Assembly: GCA_025093555.1 (NCBI GenBank)
Contig: JAIWNF010000009.1
Location: 124,001-188,000 of the forward strand
Length of the DNA: 64,000 bases
Direction: 5' to 3'
Source of the DNA: Circinella umbellata
Lineage: Eukaryota; Mucoromycota; Mucoromycetes; Mucorales; Lichtheimiaceae
Shown piece after piece: positions 14,401 through 24,389 of the stretch. A program made the position numbers and the translations under genes. Under the pieces are notes generated by a model. That model worked only from the letters and a program-made list of their open reading frames with translations. It did not search any database and was not told the DNA's origin. How positions within the stretch are numbered: position 1 is the first letter of the stretch; each line of letters begins with the position of its first letter.

Positions 14401-14938
14401 TACAGCATTTGAGCATTCACTTGATGATCGAGATCCTACTATATCTTCTCCCAATGAAAGTAGTATCCATGGTGGCCAAGCACATCTTAGTACCGTTTAT
14501 GATGTTCCGGATGAAAATGATGAAGATTTAATCGATCCGCAACAAAAACATATCACGAAATTGGAATCCACAGATAATATACACGATTTGGAATGGAAAT
14601 CGAGTGACTATGTCGTATGGGTGAATGATCATATAATGAACGAACCAATTCAATGTCTTGAACAAATGCGAACAGGTGAACCATTAATTGGATTATTAGA
14701 AGGATTAACGGGCAAGACGGTACGAAGGCAAAATAATGATAAATCAAAAACATCTAGTATGAAAGCATTAGATACAATTGTAGCTGCTTTTAGATTCATG
14801 GGGCGTGAAGGAATTACAGTGGATGGAAGCTTTACTATTAAGGATATATTTGGTGCTGATGAGGGTAAAATTATGGTCATGTTGGATACCATCAAGGATT
14901 GGTATGATATTAAATCTAAAAAGGATCAAATATTATAG
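11459..14938 (+). CDS. Boi1/Boi2-like SH3-SAM-PH polarity scaffold with a C-terminal CH-like domain
   Basis: Likely membrane-associated scaffold for polarised growth, by analogy with yeast Boi1/2 (Cdc42/Bem1/exocyst partners). Nine exons: 11459-11614, 11734-12211, 12376-12554, 12626-12845, 12929-13050, 13149-13231, 13329-13596, 13678-13873, 13977-14938; 887 aa. Domains in order: SH3 (residues about 12-78; ALYDF-like VTHDFIGENEDEISLKKGE, then GEIGLFPMNYV), SAM (about 185-265; EEWTIGQVASWLDIIGF), PH (about 465-565; MEGWLHKQGDRYKTWNKRWF), and a C-terminal segment (about 765-880; YVVWVNDHI, EPLIGLLEGLTGK, MLDTIKDWY) that fits a calponin-homology fold. Ser/Pro/Asn-rich linkers join them. In-frame ATG at 11483 is an alternative start. 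The first three domains are secure; the CH call is by eye. Confidence 0.88.
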
Positions 14939-15875
14939 TTAATACGATGAAAACACGTATCCTTTCTGATAAATAGAACGAAATTACACTTTTAATTGTC
15001 CTTTTCCCTCTGCCTGTCTCTCCTTTTCAATTTATCTTCTCATCCCTCTTAGACATCACTTGTCTCTATTTTTTATTATTTTTTGTTTTTTACTATTACG
15101 ATTATCAATGGTATTGCTACTCTGCATATTCTATACATAGATTCTGATACTCTCATTACTTTTATTATTATTACTACTACTATTATTATTATTACTATTA
15201 TCATTATATTATTATTATTTATGTACTTTTTATATTCTATTTATAATTATTTCATTATTTTTGACATTTTTCTTACATAATTGATAGCCTATATTATATT
15301 ATGTAACTAATATATTTGCTTCCAACTAAAATGAAAACATTTTATTTTTCTATTATTAATACACAGCGTATTAGGGATCTTATATATACATATAAAACAT
15401 ACTTCTTTGGAGCAACTTGGAATGGATTCCATCTTACCGAATTTTTAGCATCAAATGTCTGACACTGACAGGGAAAAAATAAATATTCGCTTCCCCACTT
15501 TTATTAAAAATGAACAATAACAGCTAATACTACTTCTACTTTGGGCCTCTACCAATGAATCAACCATCGCTACTACCGTCACCGAAGTTGTTGAGCAACT
15601 TGATTGAAGATGATGATAGTAGGATCCATTGAAAAAATTCAGCTCAAAATAAGTTACAAGCTAATTTTACAAGGACCATTGTGAGTATTTGTCTTGTAGT
15701 GTTACAAAGCTCGACTTACAAGCTTTTTTTTTTTACAAGGACCGTTCCGAGTGCTCTGATGAGACAAGCTATCTTTACCTCTTTTTCAAGATTACGATCT
15801 TTTAAATTTTAAAATACCACCAGAGCACAAGCCGGGAATAGATCTCCATGTCAAAAGCAATACTCGAAGATAAGC
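14939..15875. other. intergenic; low-complexity and edge of transposon island
   Basis: Contains the Boi-like gene's 3' flank, then TTA/ATT/ACT triplet-rich DNA at about 15150-15250. From about 15650 onward, short related pieces (TTACAAGCT, TACAAGGACC) recur, suggesting decayed repeat DNA. No coding region is recognised. Confidence 0.4.
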
Positions 15876-16025
15876 GTGTTATCAATCTCATTGTTTCAAG
15901 AGTCATTGGTAAGTTCTAAACTGGAAAAGTCAAAGCTCGTGGTACTAACAGTAAAGTATCTGGGTGACCACACTAAAGACCCACTATGTATAAATCCTTC
16001 CAGCCAAAATTTTAAGAAAAAAAAA

Positions 16026-16080
16026 AACTCAACCTGTTCCGTTTCACTGCTTAGAAAATTCTGGAACTGGTCCATTTCAT
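16026..16080 (-). repeat. isolated, diverged inverted copies of the 18.36-19.56 kb satellite unit
   Basis: Reads CTCAACCTGTTCCGTTTCAC then TGCTTAGAAAATT, followed by a second partial copy with GGTCCATTTCA. The satellite unit, read on the opposite strand, is CTCAACCGGTCCATTTCCC then TGCTTAGAGAATT. So solo monomers of the satellite lie about 2.3 kb from the array and in the opposite orientation. Confidence 0.6.
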
Positions 16081-16116
16081 GAATTTTGCACAACCTTTTT
16101 AGGACCCCATGGCTTA

Positions 16117-17764
16117 CAGTAGTTTGCGAGTAAATTTGCGTACTGAAATTTTAATGATTTATAGTTTAAAGATTCATCTCACCAGCTAGACACCTATCAA
16201 AAAATGATACATAATGTCTAATGTATTCTTGACAGTCAGATTCTGTGACCTTATTGGCTGCCTCAGTAATTCTGTCACTAAGATTATCCTTAACTGTCAG
16301 ACGATCTCTTCTTACACCACCTTTAACCTTGGCCCAGAACTCCTCAATCGGATTCAAAAATGGTGGATAAGGTGGCAAGTAAGCAGCTTTGAAGCCTCGT
16401 TTTGTGATGTATTTTTGGATATCATCTGTTTTATGGATTGTTGCATTATCCATAACAATGTATCTTCCACTCATCCCATTATGATCTAAACATGTCATGA
16501 CTCCATCAAGAAATTCGAGGAAGTGAATCGCTCTGGTGCCTACTCTTCCGTTAAATTCCTCAACAGTTTCTTCAACAGAATTGTCGTTTCTTTTTCTTTT
16601 TTTCTTTCCACCTGAGGAAGCCCTTTTAGCAACTGGCTTTGGTTTTCTCAATGTCAAATCAATGACACCATACTCGCATATGGCACCTAGAATAGAGATA
16701 GAGACCCCCCTGTTCGACGCTACAACTTGTTTGGCAGGAGTTCCTTTCTTTGATCTTCCAAAGTTTCTTCGTAGATGCATATTGAAGCCGCCCTCGTCAA
16801 CAAAAACACAACTGGACATATATTCCATGTCTAGATCAGCCTTCCATTCGTTGATTCGCTCGATCCGTGCTTCAATAGTTTTAGGCGAATTTCTTTCGTC
16901 CAAAAGCTTATTGAGCTTCTTTAGTGTCAAACTGCAGTGATTGACAAGATGACGGTGGAGGTTGGACAAATCGATTGAGAGTGTCGTGAATTCGTCATAC
17001 AGTGCAGCGCGTGCGTCCCATAGTACAGTCGAAGGATTGTTGTCGAAAAATTCCAATAAGAACTTGGTATGTTCTTCTTTCAACTTACGGATATTACCTC
17101 TAAGATGGCTCATCTTTTGTCCTGGAAGCCATCCAGGATCATTCTGTAACTTATATTGACAAACATAGTTTTAAGCAGTACGTACAACAATACCTATGAT
17201 AAATGCTGCTTTCCTGGCAGACAACCCACAGAATATTGTTAGATCTATAAGTTCTTAAATCTGCTCTGCTGTATAGTCTCTATAATGACCCCTTTCTTTA
17301 CGAGAAACTATTTTCTTTTTTTCAGATTTTTTCTTTGCTTTCTTCTATTCTTCCAACTTTTTTGCTGTTGCTTTTCTGACTGCCACATGGTCGACTTCCA
17401 TAGAAACAATCTCTTGTCTATTCTCTTTCCAGCTATCAAAAGACATAGTTCGTCTTACTGCTGGTTCCGGAAGAGATTTAGCTTCAGCAGTATCTGTCAC
17501 GCCGGGATTGTATTGGATCCATTCCATGTTGGCAACATCAAACAAATCACGAGATTCTTCCTCAGAATCCATTGTTTCATCTTGAATAAGTAGAATCTCG
17601 TCATTCACGTTGAAATAATTCATGTACTCTTGTGGTACATCTGAAGAGAAGTTGTCTTTACTCATTAAATTGAAGTAAATAAAAAGGTGACTAGGAACAG
17701 TATGGATGAAAGAAAGGTACTGCGCAAATATTTTCGACTGCGCAAACTGGAAAAGAAAGTACTG
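16117..17764 (-). mobile_element. Tc1/mariner-type DNA transposon with TIRs and TA target site
   Basis: Left end: TA then CAGTAGTTTGCGAGTAAATT. Right end on the other strand: TA then CAGTACTTTC, followed by repeated TTTGCGCAGT motifs. Both ends therefore start with CAGT next to TA, as expected for Tc1/mariner insertion, and both carry TTTGCG sub-repeats. Length is about 1.65 kb, the normal size for the superfamily. The single internal gene is a transposase on the minus strand, broken by stops. Confidence 0.8.
16166..17665 (-). pseudogene. Tc1/mariner DD34E transposase with three in-frame stops
   Basis: Reading from ATG at 17665 to the stop at 16166 stays in one frame over 500 codons except for three stops (TAG near 17342, TAA near 17253 and 17175). 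The last 315 codons are open from 17113. Catalytic residues are all present: D in CVFVDEGGFN, D in RYIVMDNATIH, E in PIEEFWAKVK, with 34 residues between the last two. A helix-turn-helix region (GLSARKAAFIIGI) lies between the stops. All three stops could come from a single C-to-T change in a Gln codon, so this looks like a young, point-mutated copy. The catalytic part alone might still be expressed, but not the DNA-binding domain. Confidence 0.8.
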
Positions 17765-17766
17765 TA

Positions 17767-18355
17767 TATTCATAACCTCAATCCGTTACATGTACAAAAA
17801 AAAGACCCCATGGCTGAAAATATAACAAGAGAACAAGCACTATGTATTTTCTTTTGCCTCGAATACACTGAAGCTAATGCAAATATAGCTAAAAAAAATT
17901 GGAAAACATTAAAGATGTCGACGTTTGTTTTGAAAAAGATCCATATGAACCCCTATTGCATTGCAATGAAAGAATAAATTCGAATCCTTTAATTTATAAA
18001 AGATATCGAAGCAGCTTACATTTAGTAAAAAGAATGTAGATTAGAACTTCAAATTTAAATAAACAATAATAAATTTAGTCGCCATAAAATTCCTTATAAA
18101 AAAAAAGGTTTATGTCCTAATTCTAGTATATTCCTATCTTCCCCTTTGTTTAGAGCCTGGGCGACAGTTAAACAATTTTAAATTTTCAGGACTATTTAGT
18201 AGTTGTTCATTATTAAAATACTTGAACTGGTTTTCGTAAAAAAATTGATCAATAACTATTTTTTGGAGGCTTGGGTGTTCTCTAAATACAAGATTTTTGT
18301 TAGTTTGTTGTTACTATTTTAGAATTTGTGTTGTTTGTTACCTTATTTTTTTTAA
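17767..18355. other. no recognised gene; repeat-island DNA
   Basis: Contains a 17.69-17.98 kb open frame that starts inside the transposon end, so it is probably fortuitous. It shows no family resemblance. The rest is AT-rich spacer leading into the satellite. Confidence 0.35.
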
Positions 18356-18357
18356 TT

Positions 18358-19571
18358 CTCTAAGCAGCGAAATGGACCGGTTAAGTTATTTTTTTTAATT
18401 CTCTAAGCAGGGAAATGGACCGGTTGAGTTATTTTTTTTAATTCTCTAAGCAGGGAAATGGACCGGTTGAGTTATTTTTTTTATTTTTTTAAGCAGGGAA
18501 ATGGACCGGTTGAGATTTTTTTTAATTTTTTTTAATTCTCTAAGCAGGGAAATGGACCGGTTGAGTTATTTTTTTTTATTTTTTTAAGCAGGGAAATGGA
18601 CCGGTTGAGATTTTTTTTTCAATTCTCTAAGCAGGGAAATAGACCGGTTAAGTTATTTTTTTTTAATTCTCTAAGCAGGGAAATGGACCGGTTAAGTTAT
18701 TTTTTTTTAATTCTCTAAGCAGGGAAATGGACCGGTTGAGATCTTTTTTAATTCTCTAAGCAGGGAAATGGACCGGTTGAAATTTTTTTTTAATTCTCTA
18801 AGCAGGGAAATGGACCGGTTAAGTTATTTTTTTCAATCCGCTAAGCAGGGAAATGGACCGGTTAAGTTATTTTTTTTTAATCCGCTAAGCAGGGAAATGG
18901 ACCGGTTAAGTTATTTTTTTTTAATTCTCTAAGCAGGGAAATGGACCGGTTAAGTTATTTTTTTTAATTCTCTAAGCAGGGAAATGGACCGGTTGAGATC
19001 TTTTTTAATTCTCTAAGCAGGGAAATGGACCGGTTAAGTTATTTTTTTTTTAATTCTCTAAGCAGGGAAATGGACCGGTTGAGTTATTTTTTTTAATCTC
19101 TAAGCAGGGAAATGGACCGGTTAAGTTATTTTTTTTAATTCTCTAAGCAGGGAAATGGACCGGTTGAGATCTTTTTTAATTCTCTAAGCAGGGAAATGGA
19201 CCGGTTAAGTTATTTTTTTCAATCCGCTAAGCAGGGAAATGGACCGGTTAAGTTATTTTTTTTTAATTCTCTAAGCAGGGAAATGGACCGGTTAAGTTAT
19301 TTTTTTTAATTCTCTAAGCAGGGAAATGGACCGGTTGAGATCTTTTTTAATTCTCTAAGCAGGGAAATGGACCGGTTGAGTTATTTTTTTTTAATTCTCT
19401 AAGCAGGGAAATGGACCGGTTAAGTTATTTTTTTCAATCCGCTAAGCAGGGAAATGGACCGGTTGAGTTATTTTTTTTTAATTCTCTAAGCAGGGAAATG
19501 GACCGGTTGAGATCTTTTTTAATTCTCTAAGCAGGGAAATGGACCGGTTGAAATTTTTTTTAATTCTCTAA
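18358..19571 (+). repeat. tandem satellite, about 28 copies of a roughly 43-bp unit
   Basis: The unit is a T-run, AATTCTCTAAGCAGGGAAAT, then GGACCGGTTGAG or GGACCGGTTAAGTTA. Every copy has the palindrome ACCGGT. Copies differ mainly in the linker (AAGTTA, GAGTTA, GAGATC) and in ATTCTC versus ATCCG, and linker types recur in blocks, which suggests higher-order duplication. The array runs straight into the left end of the Harbinger element at 19572. Confidence 0.93.
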
Positions 19572-19775
19572 GAGCATGAGCAGCGGTAGTGTTAAAAAAA
19601 ACTGTAACTTTAAATTTTTTTTCGGGCTATAATAAATTTACAGCCCTTCCTCTGCAGCGGTTGGCTTTAACTTCGGGCTTTAACTTTTTCGCTTCGTAAA
19701 AAATAAGAATAAAAAATAAGAAAATAAAATTGACCCTGTAAAAAAATTTAGTTACTTATACTTCAAACATTTAAA

Positions 19776-21162
19776 ATGAATCCATCAGTCTCAAACAGCG
19801 TTAATCTCATGAAAAGCATGTACTCTGATCTCGATCAGAGCTGTCCTGAATGGGGTCTTCTTTTTTCGCGTATCTGCAACCAAAATGAAACAGAAGCTGT
19901 CGAACCAAAAAAAAAAAACGTAAAGTCGTCAATCGCAATCGCTTGTTCTTCCAAGACATTGTATTAGGAGATTACTTTAAGCCTAATCCACGATACGATG
20001 AAGTTTTCTTTCGACGTCGATTCCGTATGCAACGCTCGTTGTTTACCGGCATTATGGAAAAGCTAGCGGTTAATTCTACCTACTTCCAACAGAAAAATGA
20101 TGCCACAGGATACTCTGGCTTCCACCCTTTTATTAAGGGAACCGCAGCTATGCGTATGTTGGCATACGGTGGTCCTGCAGATGCTGTTGACGAGTACTTG
20201 AAGATGGGGGCTTCAACGGCTAGAGAAGCACTAATTCGTTTTTGCGAGGGGGTTATTGAATGCTACGGTGACCAATACCTTCGTTCGCCAAATGAAGATG
20301 ATTTGGACCGTCTCCTCAAGACCAATGCGAAGCGCGGGTTCCCAGGTATGCTTGGCTCAATCGACTGCATGCATTGGGAATGGAAAAACTGCCCGACAGG
20401 ATGGGAAGGACAGTATAAGGGTAAGGAAGGTGCAACTACCATTATTTTGGAAGCTGTTGCTTCCCATGATCTCTTTATCTGGCACTCGTTCTTCGGTGTT
20501 CCTGGTACGTGTAATGACATCAACGTCTTGCATAAATCTCCATTGTTCAATGATGCCATACAAGGCAAAGCACCAGAAGTCACGTATACCATCAATGACC
20601 ATGAATATAACATGGGGTATTACTTGGCTGATGGCATATACCCTCCTTGGGCTACATTTGTCAGATCGTTCCCTGTCCCCCAAGGAAAAAAACAAAAGGT
20701 ATATTTTTAAAATCACAACATGATATAACGATTTATTTATTAAAAAACAGAACATGTATCTAATGTAAAAAAAATACTCTCATATAGCATTTTGTTGAAA
20801 GGCAAGAATCTGCTCGAAAAGATATTGAACGTGCTTTCGGCGTTCTTCAAGCACGCTTCAATATTATTAGAGAACCTGCAAGATCTTGGAGTTTGGCCCA
20901 CATCTCCAATATAATGAAAACAGCTATTATATTGCATAATATGATTGTTGATGATGAGCGTGACACATATAAGCGACACGTGAGCATAGATGACTACGAC
21001 ACCAGTAGTTATTCTGTGTCGCCATCATACAATAGAGGAAGTATAGCAAGTGATCATGTATATATCTCACGTATAAGTGAGATCCGCGATTCATCTATAC
21101 ATACCCAATTACGAAATGACCTCGTAGAACATCTATGGGAAGAACTTGGAAACAGTAATTAG
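19776..21162 (+). pseudogene. Harbinger DDE nuclease, one homopolymer frameshift
   Basis: Two exons, 19776-20698 and 20788-21162. The catalytic core is complete: D in MLGSIDCMHW, D in GTCNDINVLHKSPL, E in ARKDIERAFGVLQARF, all signature motifs of the PF04827/ALP1-like nuclease. The intron gives KQKHFVERQESARKDIERAF across the junction, as in relatives. The first 46 or so codons are one frame off from the rest. The shift falls in a run of 12 A at about 19907-19918, inside a would-be nuclear signal (EPKKKKRKV). One extra A restores a continuous frame, so this may be a real decay event or a homopolymer sequencing error. An internal ATG at 19943 would still give the nuclease domain. Confidence 0.82.
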
Positions 21163-21226
21163 ATGAGTATTCTCTACACAAATGTTAATTACCTATTTTT
21201 CTTTTAAATAATATTCATATTCATAT

Positions 21227-22257
21227 TTATTCTTCATCAAAATATTTCTTCATGACTTTCTCCTGCAAATGTTTGAAAAATGCGAGACGAGTGCCAGTGT
21301 AGGTTGAGATATCTCTATCCATAATAGAGATATCATCCGCCGTGTTCATGGATTCGAAACGAGATTTCTCAAGATCAAGACGAGATTTCTCAACGCCTAA
21401 ACGAGCTTTCTCAACATCAAAACGAGATCGATCAAAATCAAAACGAGATCGATCAAGTTCGATCCGTTCCCGCAACAATGCCACCTCTGGCGCTACTCTT
21501 TCTTCCTCATCACCATCCTCATCCAAACGTCGCTTCTTGGCTTGCTGCAGTGCCTTGGCCTTCTTTTTGCCCATTGGCCTCTTTGGGTCTTGCGCGGCAT
21601 CTTCTGGCTGGCTCTTCTCCTTCTCTAAAAACACACGCCATTTGTGCTGTCCCTTAAGAACGCGCCAGCAATGCATGTTCCTAAACTTCATTGAGCTTCC
21701 TTTAGGAGGATGGCTTGCATAAATTTTGAGAGCACGTGCCATCTATTACATGTTTGTTAATTACTATGAATAACTTTTAATCATAACTATAGACTATAAA
21801 GACACCTTACCACATCATCCTCGGATTCACCACTCCCTTTTTTGTCTTGGGCTAACCCAAAAGCAGCAGAGAACACAGAACAAGTCCTGGAAATGATTGC
21901 CCACCGATTTTTCAAGGCCTTCCAATCCCTGCTGCTGGGATTACCAGTAGATCCAAAGGCAATGAGAATTTGTTCCCATAGCCCTTATTCTCGGTGCTCA
22001 GCACCTTTTGCGGGATCGGTGGAAACAGTACACCAGGCATTGACCAGCTTCAGGTCTTCTTCATCGGTCCAGTTCAACCCACGTTGTTTTTGGGTATTTC
22101 TACCCTGCTCGCTAACAACGATTCCATCTTCGTTGTCATCGGAATCGCTTGCGCCATTGTCAGAGTTCGAAGGAATGGGGGTGGTAGTGGTAGAAGTGGT
22201 AGGAGTGGTAGGAGTGGTAGGAGTGGCAGTAATGTTGCAAGCAGCGTTTGATTCCAT
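21227..22257 (-). pseudogene. Harbinger accessory DNA-binding protein (Myb/trihelix with NAM-associated C-terminus), one stop
   Basis: Two exons on the minus strand, 22257-21811 and 21742-21227. Exon 1 has a Thr/Pro-rich start, an acidic stretch and a Myb/SANT-like helix set (LNWTDEEDLKLVNAWCTVST; WKALKNRWAII). Exon 2 has KFRNMHCWRVLKGQHKW, a basic segment GKKKAKALQQAKKRR, and a regular coiled coil made of SRFDFDR/EKARLG-type heptads. In Harbinger elements such a protein binds the ends and recruits the nuclease. One in-frame TAA (near 21997) lies inside exon 1, right before GLWEQILIAFG; a Gln codon with C-to-T change would explain it. It converges tail to tail with the nuclease gene, 64 bp apart. 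Confidence 0.78.
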
Positions 22258-22428
22258 TTTTATATGAAAGAAAGAAAAAACTATTTTGTAGAGGGGAAAA
22301 CAAAAAAAATTATTCTACACAAAGTGCGGGCTGTAACTTTATAGCCTGATGGCGATGGCTTTAATTTTAAAGCCCAAGTTACAGCCGCCGCTGCACCACT
22401 TCGTTGTAAAAATTGGGCGAGTCTCCAG

Positions 22429-23294
22429 AAAAATCGTGTAGTCCCCCCATCGTGTAATTTAAGTCACACTGTAATATTATATACCCGCCTTGATAAAAAG
22501 CATGCTTCATAGTGTACCTTTTTTTTTTGATCGTGTACTTTACAATTTGATCATGTACTTTCTCTTTAAATCTTATCATTGAGTGGGTAATGAGGAATGT
22601 TTGAAGACACTTTACAAATAATGTCTTCTTACATATTTTCGAGTTAAAGAAATTAGGGCTTATCGTGATTCATCGAATGAAATGCGTCGTCTCTTTCATA
22701 ATCCATTGAATCAATTATACGATCCTCCTCAAGGGTTTTACAAATTTATTTAGTTGTTTACTTGGAACAAACATCGAAGCAACTATAGTCAGCATTTACA
22801 CATCAGCTTATTCGCTACAAAATGTGTCACAGAGACCTTCAACATGTCGTCTCAAACTTACCCGACCAAAAACTACATTATTATTTTTTCTTGACAAGTT
22901 AATTTCCATACCAAGATGTTCGGACAACATAATATTGAACTATAATATTCAATTATTCTCACAATAGTATCAACCCTCTGCAGTGATACATTCAACAAAT
23001 CGAGAAGGAACCGCTTCAAAACAACAGTAGTAATCAATAATTTTTGAAGACTAGGTATGAAAATCATCACGAATGATTCAACAAGTAGATTTTAACTTTA
23101 TTTTCTATTACTAAAAGTTCTCCTACCGTAGTAGATAAAAATATCGATGAATTCAACAACCAAAATGGATTCTTCATCTTCAAACTGAAATCGATGATCG
23201 TGTAGTATGGATCATGTAGCATGACTGGTACACGATGATGACCATAATTGGCAGTGTGACTTGAACTACACGATGGGGGGACTACACGATTTTT
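22429..23294. mobile_element. nested 866-bp non-autonomous element with 43-bp TIRs
   Basis: Positions 22429-22471 and 23252-23294 are inverted copies beginning AAAAATCGTGTAGTCCCCCC and ending AAGTCACACTG, with only two or so differences. AG lies outside both ends, perhaps a 2-bp target duplication. No transposase is seen inside; the interior has short open frames without family resemblance. It splits the right-end repeats of the Harbinger element, so it is the younger insertion. Confidence 0.8.
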
Positions 23295-23361
23295 AGTGGG
23301 ATCCAAATTGGGCTGTAAATTTAAAACCCTGGTTGATTTACAGCCCCCGCTGCACATGCTC

Positions 23362-23722
23362 TTACAATGTAGAAAATGATAGTCAAATTGTTGACTTCAT
23401 TAATTACGTTTTCAGACCGAAAGAGGAAAACTGTTCTGATGCACGTTACAAGTTAGCCACTGTATTTGATAAGGATATTTTGTCAATCATTTGGAAATTT
23501 AGTTATAAATTTGACAACAAAACCCCTTTGGCGTTTAGCCAGTGGTTGAATGCACAAAACGTTGATTTGACTTCCACTGGCCCTAACAGAAAAATCTTAA
23601 AAACAAACGAAAATGTAGTAAAATTAAGAAGCAGGCAGCTGAATGTCCTTGACCATACATACTATGGTAAGCTTAAAATGATAATCAAAAATAGGAAACT
23701 TACTGATTATCTCCTTGTATAG
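23362..23722 (+). other. unidentified open frame to the right of the Harbinger element
   Basis: An open frame of roughly 120 codons runs from the Harbinger boundary to the stop at 23722 (NVENDSQIVDFINYVF at the start, LDHTYYGKLKMIIKNRKLTD near the end). It has ordinary protein composition rather than low complexity. Its upstream part is cut by the transposon and its left neighbour is satellite, so it may be the 3' remainder of a disrupted gene. No function can be given. Confidence 0.35.
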
Positions 23723-23740
23723 ATTCCGTAGCAGATATAC

Positions 23741-23802
23741 TTGGATTTGGATGATGAATATTTGGATGATGAATATTTGGATGATGAACATTTGGATTGT
23801 AC
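23741..23802 (+). repeat. 15-bp tandem repeat
   Basis: About four copies of ATTTGGATGATGAAT, the last copies diverging. It lies immediately after the unidentified open frame. Confidence 0.7.
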
Positions 23803-24389
23803 AAAATAGAGAGAGTATTGGGGTTTATAATTATATTATATATATCACTATGGTAATACAAATATCAAATAAACTATTCTAGATGTCTTCTTCAACAATG
23901 GTTATTTTTTTTATTTGCTATTCTTCGTTTTGGAAAGGGACAAATATTAGTATTATTATGAAATAATATAGGAAATGTTGTGACATAAATAATTTGAGGA
24001 ATAATATGTTATAAGAAATATAATGAATAGGGATCAAGCAATAACATTTCAACATCTTTGGGATTAGATCATTTCAAAAAGTTTAGATCTAAAAAGTTTG
24101 ATGAATCTTCGAGTTGATAAAATAATATTTGTCACATTTATTGACTTGCTACACTTGCATTAAAAATGCGGCACACTTTTTCAATCCAATATTTTTATGT
24201 TTTTTTATAAACACCTATAAAAAAACCCATTACCACTTTCAATCTTTCGGATGACTGCATCATCGGATCGGATGAGCGGATGTCGGATGAGATGAAGAAC
24301 GCTAGTTGATGTTGCTGTTGCTCTGTATTTTGTTGAAAATCATCGTCCTATGAGAAATTAAAATCTCTTGTTACTGGTAATGACCTTCT

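Larger units (their letters stand above)
19572..23361. mobile_element. PIF/Harbinger-type transposon carrying nuclease and Myb-like genes, with a nested element
   Basis: Left end GAGCATGAGCAGCGG and right end (other strand) GAGCATGTGCAGCGG form the terminal repeats. Each end also holds a second inner GCAGCGG...GGCT subunit (near 19654 and 22385). Two convergent genes lie inside: a DDE nuclease (+) and a Myb/trihelix plus NAM-C-like protein (-), the usual Harbinger pair. Flanking triplets are TAA on the left and TTA on the right, not identical, so the target duplication is imperfect or the ends are not original. An 866-bp element (22429-23294) is inserted between the two right-end subunits. 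Confidence 0.75.

Noticed and set aside
17687..17977. 96-codon open frame
   Set aside because: It starts inside the terminal repeat of the Tc1/mariner element and crosses the insertion boundary.
18358..19571. Possible CRISPR array
   Set aside because: Regular repeats are present, but there are no unique spacers; the units are contiguous and vary only in short linkers. It is a satellite, in a eukaryotic genome.
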